From the NCBI GenBank assembly GCA_963747515.1, contig CAVVFN010000001.1, positions 370,924 through 434,923 on the forward strand: a stretch of DNA of 64,000 nucleotides, in the 5' to 3' direction. The stretch is from Mariniphaga sp963747515. Its GTDB lineage: Bacteria > Bacteroidota > Bacteroidia > Bacteroidales > Prolixibacteraceae. The translations under genes were made by a program, and so were the position numbers. The notes below the pieces were generated by a model. It made no database searches and had not been told where the DNA came from. It saw nothing but the letters and a program-made list of their open reading frames with translations. Below are positions 9,810-17,951 of this stretch, in pieces (the first letter of the stretch is position 1; the number at the start of each line of letters is the position of its first letter).

Positions 9810-9839
9810 GTTTTGTTTTCACAAAAGTGAAAACAAAAC
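9810..9839. repeat. perfect 13-bp inverted repeat with 4-base loop
   Basis: GTTTTGTTTTCAC, loop AAAA, GTGAAAACAAAAC. No T-run follows on either strand, so it is a poor intrinsic terminator. It lies 89 bp upstream of the PEBP-family start and could be an operator or an mRNA-end stabiliser. Confidence 0.6.
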
Positions 9840-9890
9840 TCTGTTGCCATAAAAGAGGGTAAAATTAAATTGCGGAGAATTTGATTTAAT

Positions 9891-9926
9891 CAGAATAGAA
9901 ATAAGCGGGTATTTGTTCGTTGACTG
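9891..9926 (-). repeat. 35-bp dispersed repeat, copy 5 (36 bp)
   Basis: Read on the minus strand: CAGTCAACGAACAAAT, then a core one base longer than usual, then TATTTCTATTCTG. This is the only well-conserved copy with a different length. Confidence 0.7.
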
Positions 9927-10063
9927 AATCAGCCTTTAAAATAGTGTCCTGGTAAGCCTTCCAATCATCACACCCTGGTGATAAATCTGCATCACGTATT
10001 TCCCTTTTTGAAAATTATGCGATCAATTGTGAACTAAAGGCGCGTACCATTGTCTTTTTATTT

Positions 10064-10841
10064 TCAAAATGAATTAATGCCGAATACATTTTTTTGCCTG
10101 TTACACTTATAAAAGATCCCTATTCGGCCGACTGAATGTAGGGTTTTTCCATTAGGTTGAATTACGACAATATAGATGGAATTGTTTGTATTAAATGATT
10201 TTATATTTACCTGGAAAGAGCCTGCTAATCTTTCGGCATTGGTCGCTATATTAGTAACGGCCTGGCTTTTATCTAAATCATACGCCATAAATCGCAAATG
10301 AGAAACCAGGACAGGCAACGTTTTCGTTGAACCGGGTAAATGTTTTGTTATTCTGATTGGCGTTGCTTTCATTTTTGTCCATCAGTTCCTTTACCATTTG
10401 ATTTAATCTTTCATTCTCCCTGATTATAGTATCGTTCTTATTTTTCAGATCTTCAATGCTTTGTTGTAATTGCGAAATTTTTTCTGTAGCCAAAGCCAAC
10501 TCTTTCCCGGATGATTTTTTTCTCAGAATTTCTGCTATTTCATTTCTTAATTTCTGGTATTCAATTATTTTAGAGGCGAGATTTTTATCGACAGATGAAT
10601 CAAATAACATAGAATCGATATCATTTTCCATTTCAGGATTGAAAGATTTTACAAGTAATTGCAGAGAATCTTTCTGAACCTGCTTTTGAATCATATTTTT
10701 TTGATTTTCTGATCTTTGAAAAGACAGATTATTTTTACCTGCATAATAAAAATGATAGCCCCATATCGAAATCAACACAAATGCAACCGTTGCAATTACC
10801 AGCGCCAAAATAAGCAGAAATAAAGATTTGCGATCTCTCAT
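10064..10841 (-). pseudogene. membrane-anchored coiled-coil protein, frameshifted
   Basis: The first frame (10841 to 10278) encodes a cytoplasmic start, one transmembrane helix (about residues 8-32), then a long charged coiled coil rich in E, K, Q and N. It then falls into a non-coding-looking tail (FSFAIYGV). The second frame (ending at 10064) carries the missing globular end, HLRFMAYDLDKSQAVTNI to VVIQPNGKTL. A single frameshift near 10290-10330 joins them into one protein of about 258 aa. Its layout (N-terminal helix, coiled coil, small beta domain) is one I associate with uncharacterised Bacteroidota envelope proteins. Function is unknown. Whether the shift is real or a sequencing error cannot be decided here. 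Confidence 0.65.
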
Positions 10842-10862
10842 TATAATCCAGTTAAATTTTTA

Positions 10863-10894
10863 CAAAACTATTTGTTTAAAAGCATCAATAACAA
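10863..10894 (-). promoter_or_regulatory. promoter of the coiled-coil gene
   Basis: On the minus strand, TTG (10894-10892), a 21-base spacer and TAGTTTTG (10870-10863), which ends 21 bases before the ATG. Confidence 0.55.
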
Positions 10895-11108
10895 TAAAAT
10901 AAAAGTTTTTAGAAGGCCTATTATTAAAAAGCAGGATAACAATTTCCTTAAATAAAAATAAAAGAGATAGTCGAAATTAAGCCGTCTTCGAAATACTTTT
11001 AATACATAAGTTTTTTATTCTGAAATCCATTACACAACCCAAAAATCAGAATGGGCATGATTACCTTAAACAGTTTGATGAAACATTTTTAATCTTGCCA
11101 TTTTACCC

Positions 11109-11116
11109 TATTTTTG
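11109..11116 (+). promoter_or_regulatory. -7 box of hppA
   Basis: TATTTTTG matches TAnnTTTG and lies 28 bases before the ATG. No -33 TTG is found at the right distance. Confidence 0.45.
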
Positions 11117-11144
11117 CAGCCCTAAAAATTAACTAATTACTTTT

Positions 11145-13589
11145 ATGGACAATTTGATATATGTAATACCGGCGATGGGAATTGTTGGTTTGCTCTACAC
11201 ATTCGTGAAATTCGCCTGGGTTAGCAAACAGGATGCAGGAAATGAGCGAATGAAAGAAATCAGCACTTATATTGCCGACGGGGCCATGGCATTTCTTAAA
11301 TCCGAATGGAAGATACTTTCTTATTTCGTTATTATCGCAGCCGTTTTATTAGGAATAATGGGATACAGTAGCGCCAACAGTAATTGGAGCATCGCCATAT
11401 CTTTTGTATGTGGCGGTTTTTTTAGCGCTCTCGCAGGCTTTATCGGAATGAAAGTAGCTACTAAAGCTAACGTAAGAACTACACAGGCCGCAAGAAGCAG
11501 CCTTTCCAAAGCATTAAAAGTCTCCTTCACGGGTGGAAGCGTAATGGGAATGGGTGTTACAGGTTTAGCGGTACTAGGCCTTGGAGGTTTATTTATAATT
11601 TTAAAATTCATTTTTGCTCCACATGCTGCTGCCAACAGTTTTGAAATGGAGAAAACAATTGAAATCCTTACGGGCTTTAGCCTTGGTGCAGAAAGTATCG
11701 CATTGTTTGCACGCGTAGGTGGGGGAATTTATACAAAAGCCGCAGACGTGGGCGCGGATCTTGTTGGTAAAGTAGAGGCAGGAATTCCGGAAGATGATCC
11801 GAGAAACCCCGCAACCATTGCTGATAATGTAGGCGATAATGTAGGTGATGTTGCCGGTATGGGCGCCGATCTTTTTGGATCTTACGTGGCAACCATTTTG
11901 GCAACAATGGTATTGGGAAGGGAAACAATTTCAACCGATACTTTTGGAGGAATGGCCCCAATTTTATTACCAATGCTGCTCGCTTCTATGGGAATTATAT
12001 TTTCTATCATCGGCACATTTTTCGTAAAAATTTCTGATAAAGCCGGATTGCATACTTCAGTTGTACAAAAGGCTTTAAACCTCGGAAACTGGGGAACAAT
12101 AGTAATAACAGCAATCGCCGCTTATTTCCTGGTGATGTGGCTCATGCCCGACACGATGATTCTGAGAAATTATGAGTTTACAAAATATGGAGTTTTTGGC
12201 GCTATCATCGTTGGATTAGTAGTAGGTACACTAATAAGTTTTATCACTGAGTTTTACACTGCTATGGGCAAAAGGCCTGTAATGACAATCGTTCGTCAAT
12301 CTTCTACAGGCCACGCTACCAACATCATTGGCGGTATCGCTGTGGGAATGGAAAGTACTTTATTTCCTATTCTTGTTTTAGCTGCAGGAATTTATACTTC
12401 TTATTATTGTGCAGGTTTATATGGAGTTGCCATTGCCTCTGCAGGAATGATGGCTACTACTGCCATGCAACTGGCAATTGATGCTTTCGGGCCGATTGCC
12501 GATAATGCAGGCGGTATCGCTGAAATGTGCGAATTGCCAAAAGATGTGCGGGAGAAAACTGATATTCTCGATGCCGTTGGAAATACTACCGCGGCCACCG
12601 GAAAAGGATTTGCTATAGCTTCAGCCGCTTTAACTTCTATTGCTTTATTCGCTGCATTTGTTGGGATTGCAAAAATTGATGGTATTGATATTTATCGAGC
12701 CGATGTATTGGCCGGATTATTTGTAGGCGCAATGATTCCATTTATCTTTTCCTCTCTTGCCATTCGTGCCGTAGGAGAAGCTGCCATGGCAATGGTAGAA
12801 GAAGTACGCAGGCAATTCCGTACCATCCCCGGTATCATGGAAGGAAAAGGTAAACCCGAATATGATAAATGCGTTGCCATTTCCACCAATGCCTCTATCA
12901 GGAAAATGATGTTGCCTGGTGCAATTGCTTTGCTTTCTCCGGTTGTTATTGGTTTTATTTTTGGCCCCGAAGTTTTAGGCGGATTTTTAGCAGGCGCTAC
13001 AGTAAGCGGGGTATTAATGGGAATATTTCAGAACAACGCAGGTGGTGCGTGGGATAATGCAAAAAAATCTTTTGAAAAGGGCGCGTTGATCAATAATGAA
13101 ACGCATTACAAAGGTTCTGAACCTCACAAAGCTTCGGTTACAGGAGATACTGTTGGTGATCCGTTTAAAGATACTTCAGGGCCGAGTATGAATATTCTTA
13201 TCAAATTAATGAGTATCGTTTCCTTAGTTATTGCTCCTACCCTGGCTCATAATTTTCAGAATAAAATAAAAGAGGAAAGAGAATTGAAAATTCAGACTCT
13301 GAACAATTTCGGAAAAGTTTCTGCTATGGAAGAAAGTAAAAAAGACGAATGGGTTTTGGTCAAAGATCACTCAACTGATGAGGAAGTAAACGGAACAGAA
13401 GTGCAAAATTTTATAAATGTATTGGAGGAAGACCATCTGATAAAATCAAATTCTTTTTCAGTAGCCGTTGCCAAAGGGGAACTCTATATCGATGGAACAA
13501 AAGAGCCTGCATCCATCCAGGATAAATATAAAAGCTTAATTGAAAAAACCGGCGATTTTGTAAGCAAAGAATCTACAATGGTAAAATAA
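11145..13589 (+). CDS. hppA: membrane-bound ion-translocating pyrophosphatase with C-terminal extension
   Basis: 814-residue integral membrane pyrophosphatase. It hydrolyses pyrophosphate and pumps H+ or Na+ across the inner membrane. The catalytic loop is complete: DVGADLVGKVEAGIPEDDPRNPATIADNVGDNVGD at about residues 200-234, and the second and third acidic loops follow (DNAGGIAEM; NNAGGAWDNAKK...GDTVGDPFKDTSGPS). The motif GNTTAATGKG has alanine where potassium-independent enzymes carry lysine, so it is of the K+-dependent class. H+ versus Na+ specificity cannot be settled by eye. After the last membrane helix (ending about residue 705) there are about 105 extra residues, hydrophilic and charged, which most family members lack. 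A terminator follows. Confidence 0.97.
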   Translation: MDNLIYVIPAMGIVGLLYTFVKFAWVSKQDAGNERMKEISTYIADGAMAFLKSEWKILSYFVIIAAVLLGIMGYSSANSNWSIAISFVCGGFFSALAGFIGMKVATKANVRTTQAARSSLSKALKVSFTGGSVMGMGVTGLAVLGLGGLFIILKFIFAPHAAANSFEMEKTIEILTGFSLGAESIALFARVGGGIYTKAADVGADLVGKVEAGIPEDDPRNPATIADNVGDNVGDVAGMGADLFGSYVATILATMVLGRETISTDTFGGMAPILLPMLLASMGIIFSIIGTFFVKISDKAGLHTSVVQKALNLGNWGTIVITAIAAYFLVMWLMPDTMILRNYEFTKYGVFGAIIVGLVVGTLISFITEFYTAMGKRPVMTIVRQSSTGHATNIIGGIAVGMESTLFPILVLAAGIYTSYYCAGLYGVAIASAGMMATTAMQLAIDAFGPIADNAGGIAEMCELPKDVREKTDILDAVGNTTAATGKGFAIASAALTSIALFAAFVGIAKIDGIDIYRADVLAGLFVGAMIPFIFSSLAIRAVGEAAMAMVEEVRRQFRTIPGIMEGKGKPEYDKCVAISTNASIRKMMLPGAIALLSPVVIGFIFGPEVLGGFLAGATVSGVLMGIFQNNAGGAWDNAKKSFEKGALINNETHYKGSEPHKASVTGDTVGDPFKDTSGPSMNILIKLMSIVSLVIAPTLAHNFQNKIKEERELKIQTLNNFGKVSAMEESKKDEWVLVKDHSTDEEVNGTEVQNFINVLEEDHLIKSNSFSVAVAKGELYIDGTKEPASIQDKYKSLIEKTGDFVSKESTMVK

Positions 13590-13610
13590 TTATATATAAA
13601 TATTTGGTTG

Positions 13611-13643
13611 AAATGAAGAACGATTTTGTTCTTCATTTTTTTT
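13611..13643 (+). terminator. intrinsic terminator of hppA
   Basis: Stem AAATGAAGAAC / GTTCTTCATTT (11 bp), loop GATTTT, then a run of eight T. Starts 22 bp after the hppA stop. Confidence 0.85.
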
Positions 13644-13810
13644 GCTTTTTGGTAAAGTTTTATCCGGTTAAAACTTGATTTCTTGATGAAACCTTCAAGT
13701 TTAATTTCAATTTTACTTCTATTGATGCCTGTGCTTTTATCGGGTATCAACGACTTAGCAATTTATTGTAATGAATCTCTTTTTTGACTTTATCATTCAC
13801 AACTTTTATT

Positions 13811-13845
13811 CGAAATAAGAAAGGCGAATATTTGTTTGTTTACTG
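13811..13845 (-). repeat. 35-bp dispersed repeat, copy 6
   Basis: Minus-strand reading: CAGTAAACAAACAAAT (perfect left half), right half CTTTCTTATTTCG (diverged). Lies 75 bp before the DoxX-like start. Confidence 0.75.
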
Positions 13846-13919
13846 TCGAAATAGTCAAAATAATTTTAGTATCATTCATTAATCTTTGCTATTTTGGCTT
13901 TAATAAAAAGAAATCAGCC

Positions 13920-14309
13920 ATGAAAAATGCAACAATAATCTTCCGCGTTCTTCTTGGGTTTCTTTACCTGGTATTTGGCCTGGATTACTTTTTACATTTT
14001 ATTCCTTATCAGCCACATCATACAGGAAACGCAGCGGCTTTTAAAAACGGACTTAAAGCTGCAGGTTACTTTTATCCCATGCAGAAGATTATACAGGTTG
14101 CCGGTGGAATATCTTTATTAATTAACCGTTACGCTCCTTTTTCTGCAGTGATTCTTTTCCCGATAAGTCTTAATGTTTTTCTGTTTCATACCATTTTAGT
14201 GCCTTCTGGTTGGTTAATGGGTGTTTTTCTTTTAGTTCCCAACCTGTTTTTAGGTTATGCATATTGGAAATATTACAGGAGTATATTTATAAAAATTCCG
14301 CTTGTTTAA
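13920..14309 (+). CDS. DoxX-like small membrane protein
   Basis: 130 residues from the ATG at 13920 (MKNATIIFRVLLGF). Four hydrophobic segments in the DoxX/SURF4-like pattern, with IFRVLLGFLYLVFGLDYFLHF at the start and GWLMGVFLLVPNLFLGYAYW at the end. The frame is open further upstream, but that stretch holds the dispersed repeat, so the later start is chosen. The role of such four-helix proteins is unclear; some are linked to quinone or redox stress functions. It stands alone, with a repeat-like sequence shortly after its stop. Confidence 0.75.
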   Translation: MKNATIIFRVLLGFLYLVFGLDYFLHFIPYQPHHTGNAAAFKNGLKAAGYFYPMQKIIQVAGGISLLINRYAPFSAVILFPISLNVFLFHTILVPSGWLMGVFLLVPNLFLGYAYWKYYRSIFIKIPLV

Positions 14310-14344
14310 AACTCACTTTTTATTCTCCTGAATAATAAAGAAAT

Positions 14345-14379
14345 CTCCTGAACAGCAAGTAAATTGTTTTTCTATTTTG
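14345..14379 (+). repeat. 35-bp dispersed repeat, copy 7 (degenerate)
   Basis: The right half TTTTTCTATTTTG is conserved. The left half is eroded but keeps GAACAGCAAGTAAAT-like spacing. Starts 36 bp after the DoxX-like stop. The weakest member of the set. Confidence 0.45.
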
Positions 14380-14450
14380 GCACACTTTATGAAAAAGCTT
14401 TGTGTATAATAATTCTAATTTTTCTACGAATTTCTTTTCAAAAATAAATT

Positions 14451-15533
14451 ATGCTTAGCGCTGTAAATGAAAATTATAAAAAAAATGTGCGCCTGATTTT
14501 CATTGCAGCAGCGGTTATACTTGGGCTGTGGTTTGCGTTTGAAATTATCAATGTTATTTTTCTTTTCTTTTTTGCAGTTGTGCTTACGCTGGTTTTAAAC
14601 CGGCCGACTATGTGGTTGATGTCAAAAAATATCAGCAGAACTTTCGCCGCATTAATTGTTTTTTTTGCCATGCTTTTATTTCTTTTTTTTATCGCGTGGC
14701 TGGTAATTCCGCGAATTTTAAGCCAAATCAGTACGCTCGTATCAAACCTTCCTGATTATTATTTCTCTCTTAAAGAACAGCTCAATTCTTTATTAAAAGA
14801 TTATCCCCAATTGCAAAAAAAATTGCTTGTAAATGCAGATATTGTGAATGACCTTCCTTCTGCAGGTAGCCTGCTGACAAGCGTTAGCAGGTTTTCGTTT
14901 TCAATTATTGGAGGAATCTTTTTATTGGTAGTTTTTTTCAGCATCATAGCTTACATGCTGATCAATCCGGCCCCGCTTATAGAAACATACCTCCTGATTT
15001 TTCCAACACAAAAACGTGAAAAAGCAGCTAATGCACTGGCGACTGCGGCCACAATGATGGTCAGTTGGGTGTGGTCTAATTTAATTGTTGGGCTGATAGA
15101 AGCTGTGGCGGTTTTTATTTTTTTATCGCTGATGGGTATTCCGGGCGTTTGGGTTTGGGCCGGATTAACCCTATTCGCCGAAATGATTCCTAAACTTGGG
15201 TTTTACATTATGGCTATACCTCCTACCCTGGTTGCTTTATCTATTCATCCTTTGACTGCTTTGTGGGTACTGATTTTTTATATAGCCTTCGATGAAATCA
15301 GCGGAGATTTTCTTATGCCTAAAATAAGAGCAACAACAATGAATCTTCACCCGGTTTCCACCTTATTTGTTATGCTGGCGATGGCCAGCGCATTTGGGCT
15401 GACAGGCGCCTTAATTGCAACGCCACTAACTGCTTTCATAAAAGCATATTACGAAACATTTATTTTAGCGGAAGCATCCAGGTCTAATCTAAAAGAAGAA
15501 GTGAAGGTTGTACTTAATTCCAAACCTGAATAA
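14451..15533 (+). CDS. AI-2E family transporter (PerM/YdiK-like)
   Basis: 360 residues in the family pattern: two N-terminal helix pairs, a soluble stretch at about 95-150 (DYYFSLKEQLNSLLKDYPQLQKKL), then five further helices. The conserved second-half segment GIPGVWVWAGLTLFAEMIPKLGFYI and the late FDEISGDFLMPKIRATTMNLHPV loop are both present. Members export small molecules, ions or autoinducer-2, or act as Na+/H+ antiporters. The substrate here is unknown. It converges with lepB, with a repeat copy in the gap. Confidence 0.93.
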   Translation: MLSAVNENYKKNVRLIFIAAAVILGLWFAFEIINVIFLFFFAVVLTLVLNRPTMWLMSKNISRTFAALIVFFAMLLFLFFIAWLVIPRILSQISTLVSNLPDYYFSLKEQLNSLLKDYPQLQKKLLVNADIVNDLPSAGSLLTSVSRFSFSIIGGIFLLVVFFSIIAYMLINPAPLIETYLLIFPTQKREKAANALATAATMMVSWVWSNLIVGLIEAVAVFIFLSLMGIPGVWVWAGLTLFAEMIPKLGFYIMAIPPTLVALSIHPLTALWVLIFYIAFDEISGDFLMPKIRATTMNLHPVSTLFVMLAMASAFGLTGALIATPLTAFIKAYYETFILAEASRSNLKEEVKVVLNSKPE

Positions 15534-15559
15534 CATTTCGTGTATAGAGCGCCGTTATA

Positions 15560-15594
15560 CAAAATAAAAATTCAGTGAATTTGTGCTTTCACTG
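15560..15594 (-). repeat. 35-bp dispersed repeat, copy 8
   Basis: Minus-strand reading: CAGTGAAAGCACAAAT and GAATTTTTATTTTG. Fills most of the 79-bp convergent gap, 26 bp from one stop and 18 bp from the other. Confidence 0.85.
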
Positions 15595-15612
15595 TGTTTT
15601 GAATTCTAAAGA

Positions 15613-17151
15613 CTATTTAATCTTTTGAAATATCCTGCTCCACCTGATGCCGTTATTTCCATAACTAAACCAAATCAATGAGGCTTTTCCTACAATGTGA
15701 TCTTCCGGAACAAAGCCCCAGTAGCGGCTATCAAGCGAATTGTGACGGTTATCCCCCATCATCCAGTAATAATTCATTTTAAAAGTATAAGAAGAGGCGG
15801 GCTTATCGTTAATAAAATATTTGCCGTCTTTTTCTTCAAATTTATTTTTTTCGTACGTTTCAATGCAACGGTGGTAACGCCTGATGTTTTCAGGATTTAA
15901 TTCAATAGTAGCTCCTTTTTTTGGAATCCACATGGGCCCGTAATCATCTACTGTCCAGCCATTCCCCGCTTCATAAGGGAATAAAAATGGGCTTTTTTCA
16001 AGATCTCCGGGAGGTTGGGGTTGAATATCTTTAACCCCTTTAAGCATTTTTAGTTGCAACTTTTCAGCATCGCTCATCCCGATTATATAAGTATTAGTTC
16101 CTGCCATCTGCACCTGGTTTTTATTCGGATCGTCCGTATCCAGGATTCCGATACTATTTAGCTGATCAGGGTCAAGAGGTCCGGTAGTAGTAACGATATA
16201 ATTAAATTCGTGATACTCCGGTAAAGTTTGAGCTACTCCGTCTATATAAATAACTCTGTTTTTAATTTGCAAAGTATCACCGGCAATACCCACACATCTT
16301 TTAATAAAATTTTCCTGCTTATCAACCGGCCTGGTGATGACAAGATCACCATATTGATCCAGCACTCTTTGGCGCGCCTCCTGTTCCGAAATATGATCAG
16401 CCAACATTCTTCCCTGGATTTCCTGGTAATAAGTGATCTGCGATCCATGTTGCGCATCATTGATCAATGTATCATTGACCGGAAAATTAAATACAACTAC
16501 ATCTTTCCGTTTCACAGGTTCGGGAAACCAACGGGTATAAGGAATTTCAAGCCAGGTAACATAAGATTTAGTATTGGTGCCAATGATAGTATGATGCATA
16601 AAAGGAAGGGCCAATGGTGTTTCGGGAAGCCTTGGCCCATAAGCAAATTTGCTTACAAACAAAAAATCATTTACCAATAATGTTTTTTCCATTGAAGGAG
16701 TTGGAATTGTATAAGCCTCAAAAACAAAAGTTCGTATAAGCGTAGCCGCTACAATAGCAAAAACTGCCGCGTCTACCCATTCCCGTATAGCTCCCTTTTT
16801 ATAATTGCCCACCACGAGTGTTCCCGCATATCTTTCCTGTTCAGAAAAGCCCAGATAAGGAAAATATATAAAAGGAAAAAAGACGGTAAGGAAATGATGC
16901 CATAGGCCAAACCTCCCGAAATGCTCCACAAATTTAATGTTGATCCAGATGGTAATAAACTGGCCGGCAATAGGAATAAGCTGAAGAAAAAACCAAATTC
17001 TTTTAAGCTTCATTTTTTCTACCATGCACCATGTATTGTAGAGTGGAATCAAAGCTTTCCAGGGAGCGATTCCCGCTTTTTTAAACATTCCATACAAACC
17101 AATAAGAACAGCAATAGTCGCGACGATAAAGAAAAGTAAACCTATACTCAT
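15613..17151 (-). CDS. lepB: signal peptidase I with N-terminal membrane module
   Basis: 512-residue leader peptidase that cuts signal peptides from exported proteins at the outer face of the inner membrane. The S26 catalytic serine is in TIPTPSMEKTLL (Ser153) and the general-base lysine in NFIKRCVGIAGDTL (Lys284). The last conserved box is MGDNRHNSLDSRYWG near residue 465. E. coli LepB has 324 residues. Here about 120 extra N-terminal residues form three hydrophobic helices with a KAGIAPWKALIPLYNTW motif, and there are long insertions between the catalytic blocks. That pattern recurs in Bacteroidota. A TAnnTTTG box lies 23 bp upstream. Confidence 0.95.
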   Translation of the reverse strand: MSIGLLFFIVATIAVLIGLYGMFKKAGIAPWKALIPLYNTWCMVEKMKLKRIWFFLQLIPIAGQFITIWINIKFVEHFGRFGLWHHFLTVFFPFIYFPYLGFSEQERYAGTLVVGNYKKGAIREWVDAAVFAIVAATLIRTFVFEAYTIPTPSMEKTLLVNDFLFVSKFAYGPRLPETPLALPFMHHTIIGTNTKSYVTWLEIPYTRWFPEPVKRKDVVVFNFPVNDTLINDAQHGSQITYYQEIQGRMLADHISEQEARQRVLDQYGDLVITRPVDKQENFIKRCVGIAGDTLQIKNRVIYIDGVAQTLPEYHEFNYIVTTTGPLDPDQLNSIGILDTDDPNKNQVQMAGTNTYIIGMSDAEKLQLKMLKGVKDIQPQPPGDLEKSPFLFPYEAGNGWTVDDYGPMWIPKKGATIELNPENIRRYHRCIETYEKNKFEEKDGKYFINDKPASSYTFKMNYYWMMGDNRHNSLDSRYWGFVPEDHIVGKASLIWFSYGNNGIRWSRIFQKIK

Positions 17152-17174
17152 TAGCTAATTTTTTTTAAAGAAAA

Positions 17175-17182
17175 CAAATGTA
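17175..17182 (-). promoter_or_regulatory. -7 box of lepB
   Basis: TACATTTG on the minus strand, 23 bases before the ATG. No TTG at the -33 distance. Confidence 0.45.
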
Positions 17183-17262
17183 GCATATTAAATATCTTAA
17201 TAAAATACTGTTAGAAAATAGTTATCATTAGTTTAACAAGCAAAACAGGATAATAAGATTTT

Positions 17263-17908
17263 TTAAACCAATTCTTTTTTAAAAATAACATTTGCCTCTT
17301 CAGCATTATTCATTAAAAGCAAATGACCGGCATTTTTGATTTTGTATTTCGGATTTATAATATTTCGAATCGGAAAAATATGATCTCTCGTTCCATGTAT
17401 ATGAATAAAATTTTGAGGAATCCATTCATTCTGCCAATTTACCACCTGGTCAATTGCCCAATTACTATATTGAAGATTTAAATTACTGGCGATATTCCCT
17501 CAGTAATTTTTTTTCTTCTTTGGTTTCTACACCCAGATTATAATTTTCTATTGGTTCTAAAATCGGATAAGGTTTCATTGGTATAAGCCTGTTTAAATTC
17601 AAGGCAGAAGTTAGCTTCATATAAAGAGGCAATTCTTTACGGCAGCAAACACTGGATACAAGAATGATTTTCTCTACAGAAATCAATTTTGCAATTTCCA
17701 CAGACATCATTCCACCAAAAGATAACCCGATTAAAATTGGATTTGAATGTTTAATTTCCTGCCGCATGCGATTTGCATACGATTCAATGGTTTCATGCTT
17801 TTCAGGAATTTTCCATTGTATAAAGTGTACATCGTTTGCGCCAAAATCGACTTTTGCAAATATCCTTTCATCGGCACCGAAACCACTAATGCAATAAATG
17901 TGTTTCAT
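17263..17908 (-). pseudogene. small alpha/beta hydrolase, frameshifted
   Basis: The first frame (17908 to 17483) encodes YCISGFGADERIF, the nucleophile elbow GLSFGG (serine at about residue 64) and the cap region, then stops after LLREYRQ. The other frame resumes with a segment reading WAIDQVVNWQNEW and ends at 17263 with the rest of the fold: HIHGTRDHIFP (acid region) and NAGHLLLMNN (catalytic histidine). One indel near 17485-17500 restores a protein of about 215 residues. All triad elements are present, so it may be functional if the indel is a sequencing error. The substrate is unknown. Confidence 0.75.
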
Positions 17909-17951
17909 ATTAATTGTAACGCCGGCAGAAAAGGCATTTAAAATATTTTAA

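Larger units (their letters stand above)
9722..10063. other. 342-bp intergenic region with hairpin and repeat
   Basis: Contains a perfect 13-bp inverted repeat (9810-9839) and a repeat copy (9891-9926). No coding potential was noticed. Confidence 0.55.
10842..11144. other. 303-bp divergent promoter region
   Basis: Separates the coiled-coil gene (minus) from hppA (plus). It holds a promoter for each direction (10863-10894 and 11109-11116). No repeat copy or ORF was seen. Confidence 0.5.
13590..13919. other. 330-bp gap after hppA
   Basis: Contains the hppA terminator and a repeat copy (13811-13845). The DoxX-like frame stays open back to 13836, but that upstream part overlaps the repeat and is not taken as coding. 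Confidence 0.5.

Noticed and set aside
17215..17260. Repeat-like sequence after the lepB start region
   Set aside because: Only scattered matches. Neither end of the 35-bp unit is preserved.
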